From an uncultured Collinsella sp. (lineage in GTDB: Bacteria; Actinomycetota; Coriobacteriia; Coriobacteriales; Coriobacteriaceae), in assembly GCA_902492235.1 (NCBI GenBank), contig CABUKS010000002.1, positions 1 to 64,000 of the forward strand: a stretch of 64,000 nucleotides of DNA, written 5' to 3'. The notes under the pieces were generated by a model, which did not search any database, was not told the origin of the DNA, and was given only the letters and a program-made list of their open reading frames with translations. Position 1 is the stretch's first letter, and every line of letters begins with the position of its first letter. This document shows positions 15,858-24,233 of this stretch, piece after piece. Made by a program: the position numbers and the translations under genes.

Positions 15858-17266
15858 TAGGTAGCGGAGGTATCGACGACGCCGGTCGCATTGGCAACCG
15901 CGACTATGACGATCATGCATAGTAGCAGCACACCCAATGCCTTGAGCCAGAGTTTCGCGAGTTTCTTGCCGCGATAGCTGTCGAGCAGCGCGAATCGCCG
16001 ACGAAGACGACGCTTGTCGAACAGCGCAAAATGCATAAGCACCATAAGGCCATCGACAAAGAAAAAATACTCGATTATGAGAAGCCACGTCGGGTAGCTT
16101 TGGTTTGCTCCCGTGGGGTGAAAGACGGCAAAGTGACTTCCGGCAAAGAACACAAGCAGCGAGAAGAAGACGAGCGTATTCCAAATGCGCCCCAGAGACT
16201 CCGGAACGCGAGAGAGCAGACCGCATGCAGTGGAGGCGGCAGGCCTAGGAAGCCCTGTGGGGTTCTGGAGCCCTTGGGGCGTCAACACCGTCTCCGAGGC
16301 CGGAGTACGGACAAGCACAGGCGCAGGAGGCCGCACGGGGCGACTTAGATCGTATGCCGCGCGCGTCGCCCGTCCCAACGCTTCCGCGCTCGCAAAACGC
16401 TTGGCCGGGTCGAGCGCCATCGACATGCAGACGGCATCGGCAAGTGGAGTGGGAATGCCGCATGCCTCACATTGCTCGCGCATGTCGAGCCCTGGTTTAG
16501 GGTCGACTCCCGTCAAGCAAAAGAACAACAGGGCCCCAAGTGCGTAGACATCGCTGCGCACACTCGTCTGCCCAAACCCATACTGCTCGGGCGGCGCATA
16601 GGGTCGCGTGCCAAACTTGACGGTGTCAGCATCGGCGCCATCGCGCCATACGCGCGCGATCCCCAGGTCGATAATCACCAGCGATGAAAATGTCAGGCCG
16701 TCATCAGGCGTATAGTTGGCACCTGTCACGATGATATTCGACGGCTTGAGGTCGCGATGGATCACCGGCGCCGACGTCTCCCCCACCATTGCAAAACCGG
16801 CATGGAGCTCGCCCACGGCATCGCATAGGGCAGGATACAATTCATGCGCATAATCGGGGGTGGCTCCCAGACGGTCCACCAGCGCCCCGAGTGTCTCCCC
16901 TTCGATGTATTCCATAACCACGTTGAGCTCGTCGCCCACACGACGACAATCGACGATTCTGGGCAGGTGCTCAAAACGCCTGCCTGCCCGCTGAGCGGCA
17001 AACAGACGCTCGTATGCCCCGCCGATTTGAGCCGAAGCATCGATGCGTTTACGAACAAAGGGACCGAGCGAACCACCGCCGGTTCCTTCAAAGTACACGA
17101 GCTCGGTTGTTTCAACGGACGAGCGCTTAAGTACACGCTCCACGCGATAGCTGTCGTCGCAATCGAGCGACGCCAGGTGCTCGGCAAGCGCTGCGGTCAG
17201 CTCGTCATCGGAATATGTTGGGGTCTGAGTATCCATAGCCTCCATCATAGCGCAGGGCGCAGACAC
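15857..17266 (-). CDS. Membrane-anchored Ser/Thr protein kinase
   Basis: A 469-aa Hanks-type kinase. Visible motifs are VRKRI (candidate ATP Lys), VIHRDLKPSN (169-177), DLG at 200-202 in place of DFG, and GTRPYAPPEQ. A Pro-rich linker follows, then two hydrophobic regions (about 355-415 and near 450), so the kinase domain is cytoplasmic and the C-terminus is membrane-embedded. There are no PASTA repeats. The GTG start at 17266 is uncertain: ATGs at 17248, 17245 and 17236 are possible, none with ideal spacing. It lies 68 bp after the HTH gene. Confidence 0.87.
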   Translation of the reverse strand: MSAPCAMMEAMDTQTPTYSDDELTAALAEHLASLDCDDSYRVERVLKRSSVETTELVYFEGTGGGSLGPFVRKRIDASAQIGGAYERLFAAQRAGRRFEHLPRIVDCRRVGDELNVVMEYIEGETLGALVDRLGATPDYAHELYPALCDAVGELHAGFAMVGETSAPVIHRDLKPSNIIVTGANYTPDDGLTFSSLVIIDLGIARVWRDGADADTVKFGTRPYAPPEQYGFGQTSVRSDVYALGALLFFCLTGVDPKPGLDMREQCEACGIPTPLADAVCMSMALDPAKRFASAEALGRATRAAYDLSRPVRPPAPVLVRTPASETVLTPQGLQNPTGLPRPAASTACGLLSRVPESLGRIWNTLVFFSLLVFFAGSHFAVFHPTGANQSYPTWLLIIEYFFFVDGLMVLMHFALFDKRRLRRRFALLDSYRGKKLAKLWLKALGVLLLCMIVIVAVANATGVVDTSAT

Positions 17267-17334
17267 CCCATGGCATCCGCGCCCCGTTCGTTTGCATCGT
17301 TGTTCGGCAGCTCCGCCGGCTCAGATATCAGCCG

Positions 17335-17757
17335 CTAACTCACCGTCTCCTCGCCAAAGCGATACAGCTCCTCGTTGACCTTTTGGAGGCTGCACCCGCG
17401 ATCGATGCAAAAAATGATAATCGCATCGCGGCGGTCCTTGCAGTTAAGGACGCTTACCCCGGCAGCCGTCAGCGCACGGTTGGTCTCTTTGAGCGTCAGC
17501 GCCATCGCAAAGGCAATCTGCAGCACCTTATTGCGACTCGGATGACGCGCGCCGGTAAAGATCTGATAGCCAAAGGTCTCATTGAGATCGGCCATACGAA
17601 CCACGCGCGAGCGCTCCAAGCCCTTTTCCTGCAGTAGCTGCTTCAGGTAGTTCGAAAGCGACGGGGTGGCAAAGTCGTGTTCTTTGATATAGCCATCGAT
17701 GTTTGGCGCGTCGAGAAGCTCATTGAGCAACTCGTCAGTCAACTTTTTATCGGGCAT
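17335..17757 (-). CDS. Helix-turn-helix protein next to kinase (140 aa)
   Basis: A 140-aa protein. Residues about 32-95 resemble an XRE-type helix-turn-helix (LSNYLKQLLQEKGLERSRVV, then ETFGYQIFTGARHPSRNKVL), and the rest is helical. The start has GGGGGAGGTGAAGTCGT upstream. Its placement directly before the kinase suggests a kinase target or a regulator of the pair, but this is inference from position only. Confidence 0.65.
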   Translation of the reverse strand: MPDKKLTDELLNELLDAPNIDGYIKEHDFATPSLSNYLKQLLQEKGLERSRVVRMADLNETFGYQIFTGARHPSRNKVLQIAFAMALTLKETNRALTAAGVSVLNCKDRRDAIIIFCIDRGCSLQKVNEELYRFGEETVS

Positions 17758-17789
17758 ACGACTTCACCTCCCCCAGTGCATGCAACATG

Positions 17790-18233
17790 CTAGAAACCGC
17801 TTACGTCCGAACGCTCCCAGCTAGCAACCTGGTCGGGAGACACCGTACCCAGCGCCTCGAACTTCCAGGAGCCGCCCGCCTTCAGATGATTGGTGTTTGC
17901 AAGAGCCGTTCCAACCTGGTTGCCATCGGCATCGTACAGAACATATTCAATCTGAATGTAGCTCTTTTCCTTGTCCGTGTTATTGGTCAGGGTGCCCGTG
18001 ATCTTATAGGTAAACTGATTGGAAGTGTCTTCAGCCTCGTCAGCAATGGTATACGGTTCTTGCGGTTCTTTTTGCTCCTCAGCCTGCCGTGTCGTCTCGG
18101 CAGGTTTTGCCGAATCGCTCGCAGACGAATCGGTTGAGTTGCCGCCCATAGAGCCCACGGCACCGACAATAACCAGCACCACGATGATGCCTAGGACAAT
18201 CTTACCGATTGGCTTCTTTCCCTCTTTTGCCAT
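17790..18233 (-). CDS. Membrane-anchored FxLYD-domain protein
   Basis: A 147-aa protein with a basic N-terminus, one transmembrane helix (GKIVLGIIVVLVIVGAVGS), a Ser/Glu-rich linker and a beta-sandwich domain containing IQIEYVLYDADGNQVGTA, the FxLYD-type motif seen in extracellular domains. The start codon lies just after AGGAAGG, which forms part of a 12-bp inverted repeat. It precedes the HTH and kinase genes by 32 bp and may be a sensor or substrate in the same signalling group. Confidence 0.75.
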   Translation of the reverse strand: MAKEGKKPIGKIVLGIIVVLVIVGAVGSMGGNSTDSSASDSAKPAETTRQAEEQKEPQEPYTIADEAEDTSNQFTYKITGTLTNNTDKEKSYIQIEYVLYDADGNQVGTALANTNHLKAGGSWKFEALGTVSPDQVASWERSDVSGF

Positions 18234-18240
18234 TATTCAT

Positions 18241-18290
18241 CCTTCCTACGATCCGGCTACCGTGCCGGCACACAGCACATCGTAGGAAGG
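18241..18290 (-). promoter_or_regulatory. Stem-loop that encloses the FxLYD ribosome site
   Basis: CCTTCCTACGAT (18241-18252) is perfectly complementary to ATCGTAGGAAGG (18279-18290), with an inner CCGGC/GCCGG stem. On the mRNA the ribosome site AGGAAGG of the FxLYD gene lies in the 3' arm. Folding would hide it. Confidence 0.6.
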
Positions 18291-18396
18291 ATTAAACTTG
18301 AATTCATTAGCTGAGAGCTAAGGCTGCGGTAAACGGCCAATGCAGTTATCCAAACGCCGAGCAAACGCACTTTGCGCGACCGTCTGCCAGTGGTGA

Positions 18397-18720
18397 TCAA
18401 CCCACCGTGACGGATTCCCCGGTAAAGGCACTGATCATCAACAGGGCAAAGAAAACAAGGTAGCTGGCACTCAGCAGGTACGCAATGATCAGAAAGACGA
18501 CCCAGCCGACATTGGTTTTACCGTCGGCACGGCGTTGCTCGCGATTGCGGCAGAGCCAAATCGTCACGCCGATGGCAGTGATAAACAGCACGAGCGCCGC
18601 CGCGGCAAGCCCGGCAAGCGCAAACATCACGCCAATGCTCACAGCAATAACCGGAAGCAGCAGCAAACCGCACCCGCATCCACCCGGACTATATACGGCA
18701 GACTGTCGGCGTCGTTCCAT
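18397..18720 (-). CDS. Small membrane protein (107 aa)
   Basis: The protein has a short basic N-terminus with a Gly/Cys turn (GGCGCG), then two long hydrophobic stretches separated by the basic loop CRNREQRRADGK. It thus has three or so transmembrane helices. I do not recognise the family. The ATG at 18720 has TTGGAG upstream; a GTG two codons earlier overlaps the stop of the M20 gene. It is probably cotranscribed with, and translationally coupled to, that gene. Confidence 0.6.
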   Translation of the reverse strand: MERRRQSAVYSPGGCGCGLLLLPVIAVSIGVMFALAGLAAAALVLFITAIGVTIWLCRNREQRRADGKTNVGWVVFLIIAYLLSASYLVFFALLMISAFTGESVTVG

Positions 18721-18722
18721 CG

Positions 18723-19910
18723 TCACTCCAAGCCAAGCAATCGTTTATAGACATCGAGGCCTTTGAGTAGGATTTCCTCGTCAAAGAGCATGCTATCGGT
18801 ATGCAGAGCGCTTGTGGCATAGGCGGGGCAGCCATCCGAATCACTCGGGTTGTCTTGGTCCTCTGGCATACCCGTGCCCAGCAGGAAAAACACGCCCGGC
18901 AGATAGCGTTGATAGAACGCGAAATCCTCGGCGATCAGCAGCGGCTCATCCACGAGCTGTAGCTCGGGCAAGGCAGGCGCGACATTGGCAAATAGCTCGG
19001 GGTCGTTGTCGACCGGCGGATAGCCCTCGGCAAAGTCGAGATCATACGTGCAGCCCGTTGCGGCACAGGCATCGTCCAGCACGCGGCGCACGCCTTCGCG
19101 CGCCCGGTCGAACATGTCGTCCGTAAACACACGCAGGCTTCCGGCCACATGGGCCTCCCCCGCCACCGCGTTGCAAACGGTGCCAGCCTGCAGCAGGCCA
19201 AACTTGCCGATACAGGGTTCGTCGGTGCCCAGCTCGTCCATCAGTTCGCGCTCGGCAACCAAGAACTTGGCAGCCGCCAGCGCCGCATCGTGCGATTCCT
19301 CGACCGGAACGCCATAGGTCTTAGCGATATGGATGCTCGTCCCGTGAATATGAATGTGTGTCTCACTCGAACGCGCCAGCAGCGGACCGGAACAACTCGC
19401 CAACGTGCCGGCAGGCAGATCGGGCCACACATGGAAGCCAAAAATGCGGTCAGCCCCATAGCGCTCGAACACACCGCTCTCGCATACCGTCTTGGCACCA
19501 CCGGTCGTTTCCTCGGCCGGCTGGAACACAAAGAGAACGTTGCGCCTAATGGCGCCCGGCTGCTCGCGAATCGTACGGTCGACATACGTCGCGGCGGCAA
19601 GTGCCATGGCCATGTGTCCGTCATGTCCGCAAGCGTGCATCTTACCGGGATGGATCGAGGCAAAGGCCGCTCCCGTCGCCTCCGCGATGGGCAGCGCATC
19701 CATATCGGCGCGAATCGCCGTGGCACGCGCGGCACCAACGCCAGCGTCGAAGAAAGCGCAGACGCAGCTGGGACACGGATGGGTCACCTCGCAAGCGAGC
19801 GGCGCCAACACGCCCTCGATATAGGCGATAGTCTGCGGAAGATCGAAATCGAGCTCCGGAATGCGATGGAGATCGCGGCGATAGCGACGGAGTTCTTGGA
19901 GCTCGGTCAT
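18723..19910 (-). CDS. M20 family metallo-deacylase, candidate N-acetyldiaminopimelate deacetylase
   Basis: A 395-aa M20/amidohydrolase. The metal-binding motif HACGHDGHMA and the general-base pair in QPAEETTGGA are present, and a dimerisation domain is inserted in the middle (HIHGTSIHIAKTYG onward). A longer open frame upstream lacks a ribosome site. The gene is divergent from lysA-dapA-dapB-dapH. Since DapH-type pathways need removal of an acetyl group from N-acetyl-LL-diaminopimelate, this enzyme is a good candidate for that step. Hydrolysis of other N-acyl amino acids is possible. Confidence 0.75.
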   Translation of the reverse strand: MTELQELRRYRRDLHRIPELDFDLPQTIAYIEGVLAPLACEVTHPCPSCVCAFFDAGVGAARATAIRADMDALPIAEATGAAFASIHPGKMHACGHDGHMAMALAAATYVDRTIREQPGAIRRNVLFVFQPAEETTGGAKTVCESGVFERYGADRIFGFHVWPDLPAGTLASCSGPLLARSSETHIHIHGTSIHIAKTYGVPVEESHDAALAAAKFLVAERELMDELGTDEPCIGKFGLLQAGTVCNAVAGEAHVAGSLRVFTDDMFDRAREGVRRVLDDACAATGCTYDLDFAEGYPPVDNDPELFANVAPALPELQLVDEPLLIAEDFAFYQRYLPGVFFLLGTGMPEDQDNPSDSDGCPAYATSALHTDSMLFDEEILLKGLDVYKRLLGLE

Positions 19911-20020
19911 AGAGAATCCCTTCGTGAGGCACATCTGTTGCAACTTATTGTGATACAGGATTGTGGCACACATGTTTCCAGCATATTGCTGCATTTTTTA
20001 AACGTTATATACGAATACTC

Positions 20021-20049
20021 TTGTTTGGTAAAGTGCAACGTGATAGGGT
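20021..20049 (+). promoter_or_regulatory. Promoter of the lysine operon
   Basis: TTGTTT and TAGGGT are 17 bp apart, a few bases upstream of the riboswitch. The octamer GAATACTC (20013-20020) abuts the -35 box, as it does before a TTTAGA at 5907 upstream of the C69 peptidase. Confidence 0.5.
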
Positions 20050-20055
20050 CTTTAC

Positions 20056-20200
20056 CACTTGATAGAGGCGCGGGCACGAAGAGCCGCGGGCGAGCCGGCA
20101 GGCTTTGACCCCGTGGGGAGGCGAAACCCGCCGAACTGGGTTTTTCGGGCACGAACAACCTGGTGGGCCTGTGGGAAACACCCACAGGACTGTCTGCAGC
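20056..20200 (+). ncRNA. Lysine riboswitch (L box)
   Basis: The leader contains the conserved lysine-riboswitch blocks in order: GATAGAGGCGCG, AAGAGCCGCGGG, GGGGAGGCGAAACCCGCC followed by GAACTGGG, then a GGGCCTGTGGG/CCCACAGG stem and closing ACTGTC. These match the five-helix lysine aptamer layout. Downstream, CGCTATCCGGA (20211-20221) can pair with TCTGGATAGCG (20265-20275), which touches the GAGG ribosome site of lysA, so translational control is likely. High lysine should lower expression of the operon. No other gene is supported between 19911 and 20288. Confidence 0.85.
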
Positions 20201-20288
20201 AATGCGGGAGCGCTATCCGGACATTGGGTCCACGCTATGCGGATTCGATGCGCAGATGGCGCCGTCTGGATAGCGAGGTTTACGGGAC

Positions 20289-22598
20289 ATGGCATTGACC
20301 CCCAACGAGGCATATGCGGCCAAGCAGCCGTTTGTGGACAAGGAGACACTCGAGCATATCGTCGAGCAGTTCCCCACGCCGTTTCATCTATACGACGAGG
20401 CGGGCATCCGCCGCAACATGCAAGAAGTGCGCGACGCCTTTGCATGGAACCCGGGCTTTAAGGAATACTTTGCCGTCAAGGCCAACCCCAACCCGGCGCT
20501 CATCTCCATTCTCAACGAATACGGCTGCGGCTGCGATTGCTCGAGCTATACCGAGCTCATGATCGCCCGCTCGCTGGGCATCACGGGACACGACATCATG
20601 TTCTCTTCCAACGACACACCGGCTGCCGACTTTGAGCTCGCCAACAAGCTGGGTGCCATCGTCAACTTTGACGACATCAGCCACATCGAGTTCTTTGAGC
20701 GTGTTGCGGGGCCCATCCCCAAAACGGTCAGCTGCCGCTTTAATCCAGGCGGCCTGTTCCAACTCTCCAACGGCATCATGGATAACCCCGGCGACTCCAA
20801 ATATGGCATGACCACCGAGCAGCTCTTTGAGGCCTTCCGCATGCTCAAGGCCAGGGGCGCCGAGAATTTTGGCATCCATGCCTTCCTTGCCAGTAACACC
20901 GTCACTAACGACTACTATCCCAAGCTCGCACGCATCCTCTTTGAGCTAGCCGTGCGCCTGGAGCGCGAGACCGGCGCACACGTCGCCTTCATCAATCTAT
21001 CCGGCGGCGTCGGCATCCCCTACCTGCCCGAGCAGCAGGCCAACGATATCCATGCTATCGGCGAAGGAGTGCATGCGGCCTACGACGAAATTCTGGTTCC
21101 CGCCGGCATGGGCGATGTGGCCATCTGCACCGAGATGGGCCGCTTTATGATGGGCCCCTACGGCTGCCTGGTCACCAAAGCCATCCACGAAAAGCAGATC
21201 TACAAGGACTATATCGGTGTCGACGCAAGCGCCGTCGATCTGATCCGCCCCGCCATGTATGGCGCCTACCACCACATTACGGTAATGGGTCAGCCGGGTG
21301 GCGCCGACAAGACCGCGGCGCCTGTCACAAACACGTACGACATTACGGGCAATCTGTGCGAGAACAACGACAAGTTCGCCATCGACCGCGAGCTACCGCA
21401 GATCGACATGGGTGATGTGCTCGTGATCCACGATACCGGCGCGCATGGCTACTCCATGGGCTACAACTACAACGGCCGCCTGCGCTCCGCCGAGGTGCTG
21501 CTGCGCCCCGACGGCTCGGCCGACCTTATCCGCCGCGCCGAGCGCCCGGGCGATTATTATGCCACGCTCGACGTGCTGCCGTGCGGCCGTGAGCTGCTGG
21601 CCAAATCGCGTGCCGAAAGCGCTCGTCGTCGCGCTCAGGACGAGAGCCTGGCAGTCGCCGCCCAATGGAACAAACGCATCCAGATCGCGGAAGCGAAGGA
21701 GAAGAACATGGATATCCGCAACCTCGAGGGCTCGATCGTCGCCCTCGTCACGCCGTTTAAAAAGGACGGCAGCGTCGACTTTGACGCGCTCGAGCGCCTT
21801 ATCGATTTCCACCTGCAAAATGGCACCGACGCCATCCTCACCCTGGGCACCACCGGTGAGAGTGCCACGATGACCGATGACGAGGACAACTCCGTCGTCG
21901 CCGCCGTGGTCAAGCATGTTGCAGGACGCGTCCCCGTCATCGCCGGCTCGGGCTCCAACTCCACGCAAACCATGCTCACCAAGTCGCTTACTTACCAGGG
22001 CTTGGGAGCCGACGGCCTGCTGCTCATCACCCCCTACTACAACAAGTCCAATGAAGAGGGTATCTATCAGCACTTTAAGACCGTCGCCGATGCCGTGGAC
22101 ATCCCCTGCATCCTGTACAACATCCCCGGCCGCTGTGGCTGCGGCATCAGCGAGCGCAACGTAGAACGCCTGGCCGCGCACCCCAACATCATGGGTATTA
22201 AGGAGGCCTCGGGCAACGTCGCCTACGCGGCCAAGATCGCCCACCTGCTGTCAGACGACTTCCGCATGTACTCGGGCGAGGACGCGCTTACCGTACCGCT
22301 CATGAGCCTGGGCGCCTCGGGCACCATCAGCGTGTGGGCAGACGTTCAGCCGCAGCTCGTGCACGACATGTGCCGCGCCTATCTGGACGGTGACGTGGCA
22401 CGCGCCCGCGATATCCAGATTGCCGGCCAGCCGCTCATCAATGCCCTTTTTAGTGAGGTCAACCCCATCCCCGTCAAAGAGGCGCTCGCTCAGATGGGTA
22501 TGATCGAGGCAAACTACCGCATGCCGCTGTGCCCCATGGCAGACGACACGCGCTCCGCACTTACCGATGCCCTGAAGGGAGCTGGTCTGTTTGATTAA
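20289..22598 (+). CDS. lysA-dapA: Fused diaminopimelate decarboxylase / 4-hydroxy-tetrahydrodipicolinate synthase
   Basis: One uninterrupted 769-codon frame. Residues 1 to about 430 are LysA: PLP Lys64 in YFAVKANPNP, FNPGG and INLSGGVGIPY substrate/PLP loops, and EMGRF. Residues 474-769 are DapA: GSIVALVTPF, LGTTGESAT, YNIPGRCG and the Schiff-base Lys in GIKEASGN. The junction (about 430-473) is a charged Arg/Ala/Glu linker. AAGGAG stands 8 nt before the DapA ATG at 21708, so DapA could also be made separately. No stop is found in this frame at the junction. Under the lysine riboswitch. Confidence 0.88.
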   Translation: MALTPNEAYAAKQPFVDKETLEHIVEQFPTPFHLYDEAGIRRNMQEVRDAFAWNPGFKEYFAVKANPNPALISILNEYGCGCDCSSYTELMIARSLGITGHDIMFSSNDTPAADFELANKLGAIVNFDDISHIEFFERVAGPIPKTVSCRFNPGGLFQLSNGIMDNPGDSKYGMTTEQLFEAFRMLKARGAENFGIHAFLASNTVTNDYYPKLARILFELAVRLERETGAHVAFINLSGGVGIPYLPEQQANDIHAIGEGVHAAYDEILVPAGMGDVAICTEMGRFMMGPYGCLVTKAIHEKQIYKDYIGVDASAVDLIRPAMYGAYHHITVMGQPGGADKTAAPVTNTYDITGNLCENNDKFAIDRELPQIDMGDVLVIHDTGAHGYSMGYNYNGRLRSAEVLLRPDGSADLIRRAERPGDYYATLDVLPCGRELLAKSRAESARRRAQDESLAVAAQWNKRIQIAEAKEKNMDIRNLEGSIVALVTPFKKDGSVDFDALERLIDFHLQNGTDAILTLGTTGESATMTDDEDNSVVAAVVKHVAGRVPVIAGSGSNSTQTMLTKSLTYQGLGADGLLLITPYYNKSNEEGIYQHFKTVADAVDIPCILYNIPGRCGCGISERNVERLAAHPNIMGIKEASGNVAYAAKIAHLLSDDFRMYSGEDALTVPLMSLGASGTISVWADVQPQLVHDMCRAYLDGDVARARDIQIAGQPLINALFSEVNPIPVKEALAQMGMIEANYRMPLCPMADDTRSALTDALKGAGLFD

Positions 22599-23331
22599 GA
22601 CCGTCATTATGGGAACGGGCCGCATGGGCTCGCTCATCCGCACTACCGCCGAAGGCATTGTCGACGCCGGCGGGCAGCCCGTTTTTGATATCGTCGCCCA
22701 GATCGGTTTTGATCTGTCCGAGCTCGAGAGCGCCCCGGCGGCCGACGTTATCATCGACTTCTCGAACGTCGTGACCTTCGATGCCGTCGTCGCCTATGTC
22801 GAGCGCACGGGCGCCGCGTTGGTCTCAGGCACCACGGGCTACACACCCGATCAGATGGACCGTCTGCGCGAGCTGGGTCAGAACACCCGCGTTATACACT
22901 CCGGCAATTACTCCATCGGCATCGCCGCCCTGCGTCATCTGGTAGCACAGGCCACACGCGAGCTGCCCGGCTTTGACTGCGAGATCGTCGAGACGCACCA
23001 CAACCAAAAGGTCGACGCCCCCAGCGGTACCGCCAAGCTGCTGCTCGATGCCGTCGTCGAAGTTGAGCCCGAGGCAGGCTACCACCCCGTCTATGGACGC
23101 GAGGGCATGTGCGGCGCGCGTGACCCCAAGGAGATCGGCATGCACTCGCTGCGCGGCGGCACCGTCGCCGGCGTGCACGAGGTGAGTTTCTTTGGCCAGG
23201 ACGAGGAAGTCACGCTCACCCACCGTGCCACGAGCCGTCAGATCTTTGTCAACGGCGCCTTGGCAGCCGCACAGAGGCTAGTCACCCGCAACCCCGGCTT
23301 CTATACGTTCGACCAGGTCATGTTCGCCTAA
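22591..23331 (+). CDS. dapB: 4-hydroxy-tetrahydrodipicolinate reductase
   Basis: A 246-aa NAD(P)H-dependent reductase: Rossmann loop MGTGRMGSLI, cofactor loop SGTTGY, SGNYSIGIAALRHL and the substrate-binding motif ETHHNQKVDAPSGTA. The start is a TTG overlapping the stop of the upstream gene by 8 bp (TTGATTAA), with AGGGAGC upstream, so translation should be coupled. It makes tetrahydrodipicolinate for the next enzyme, DapH. Confidence 0.93.
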   Translation: MIKTVIMGTGRMGSLIRTTAEGIVDAGGQPVFDIVAQIGFDLSELESAPAADVIIDFSNVVTFDAVVAYVERTGAALVSGTTGYTPDQMDRLRELGQNTRVIHSGNYSIGIAALRHLVAQATRELPGFDCEIVETHHNQKVDAPSGTAKLLLDAVVEVEPEAGYHPVYGREGMCGARDPKEIGMHSLRGGTVAGVHEVSFFGQDEEVTLTHRATSRQIFVNGALAAAQRLVTRNPGFYTFDQVMFA

Positions 23332-23370
23332 CCAGTTATCTACCGTACCCACGCGAAGGAGAAACAGCAT

Positions 23371-24090
23371 ATGAGTAACGCAGCCGAGATGGATGCCCAG
23401 GAGATTATCAATTACATCGCCACCGCGCCTAAAAAGACGCCTGTCAAGCTGTATGTGCGCGAGAAACCCGGCATGAAGGTTGCCTGGGGCGACGCACATG
23501 TCTACGGCGGCCGTCGCGGCAAGACCGTCTTTGGCGACTGGGACGAGCTCAAAGCCATCCTTGATGCCAATGCCGATTCCATCGATTACTACGATGTTGA
23601 AAACGACTGCCGCAACTCCGCCGTGCCCATGCTCGACCTTAAGGGCATCAACGCCCGCATCGAGCCGGGCGCGATCATCCGCGACCGCGTCGAGATTGGC
23701 GACCGTGCCGTCATCATGATGGGCGCCATCATCAACATCGGCTCCGTTATCGGCGAGGGCTCCATGATCGATATGGGCGCCGTGCTGGGCGGTCGCGCCA
23801 CCGTGGGCAAGAACTGCCACATCGGCGCCGGCACCGTGTTGGCGGGCGTCGTGGAGCCCGCGAGCGCCACGCCCGTCATCATCGAGGACGATGTCATGAT
23901 CGGCGCCAACGGCGTGGTCCTGGAGGGCGTGCACGTAGGCAAGGGCGCTGTCGTTGCCGCCGGCGCCGTGTGCGTCGAGGATGTCCCCGCCGGCGCCGTC
24001 GTGGCCGGTGTCCCCGCCCGCGTCATCAAGATGCGCGACGAGAAGACCAACAGCAAGACCGGACTGGAAGAGGGCTTACGTCAACTTTAA
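23371..24090 (+). CDS. dapH: Tetrahydrodipicolinate N-acetyltransferase
   Basis: A 239-aa left-handed beta-helix acyltransferase. The N-terminal helical domain (AQEIINYIATAPKKTPVKLY) is followed by hexapeptide repeats (IEPGAIIRDRVEIGDRAVIM, MGAVLGG, NCHIGAGTVLAGV) and the family motif IEDDVMIGANGVVLEGV. The N-terminal domain and length fit the acetyl (DapH) rather than the succinyl (DapD) class. The start has GAAGGAG upstream. It is the last gene of the riboswitch operon. Confidence 0.92.
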   Translation: MSNAAEMDAQEIINYIATAPKKTPVKLYVREKPGMKVAWGDAHVYGGRRGKTVFGDWDELKAILDANADSIDYYDVENDCRNSAVPMLDLKGINARIEPGAIIRDRVEIGDRAVIMMGAIINIGSVIGEGSMIDMGAVLGGRATVGKNCHIGAGTVLAGVVEPASATPVIIEDDVMIGANGVVLEGVHVGKGAVVAAGAVCVEDVPAGAVVAGVPARVIKMRDEKTNSKTGLEEGLRQL

Positions 24091-24095
24091 TAGTT

Positions 24096-24120
24096 ACGCG
24101 GTTTTGACAAACCGCGTTTT
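24096..24120 (+). terminator. Terminator of the lysine operon
   Basis: ACGCGGTTT-TGAC-AAACCGCGT followed by TTT. Confidence 0.8.
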
Positions 24121-24171
24121 CGCTGACGTATGCCCAACCTGCGGCGCAATGTCAGCAACCAAGCCGAAAAC

Positions 24172-24216
24172 AAAAAAAGGCCGAAGTCCCAAAGGGCTTC
24201 GGCCTTTGTTTTTCTG
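24172..24216 (-). terminator. Terminator of the nucleoid-protein gene
   Basis: On the minus strand AAGGCCGAAG pairs with CTTCGGCCTT around a 10-nt loop, followed by seven T residues. The plus strand also has a T-run, so it can act both ways. Confidence 0.85.
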
Positions 24217-24233
24217 CAACGTCCAAGCGCAGC

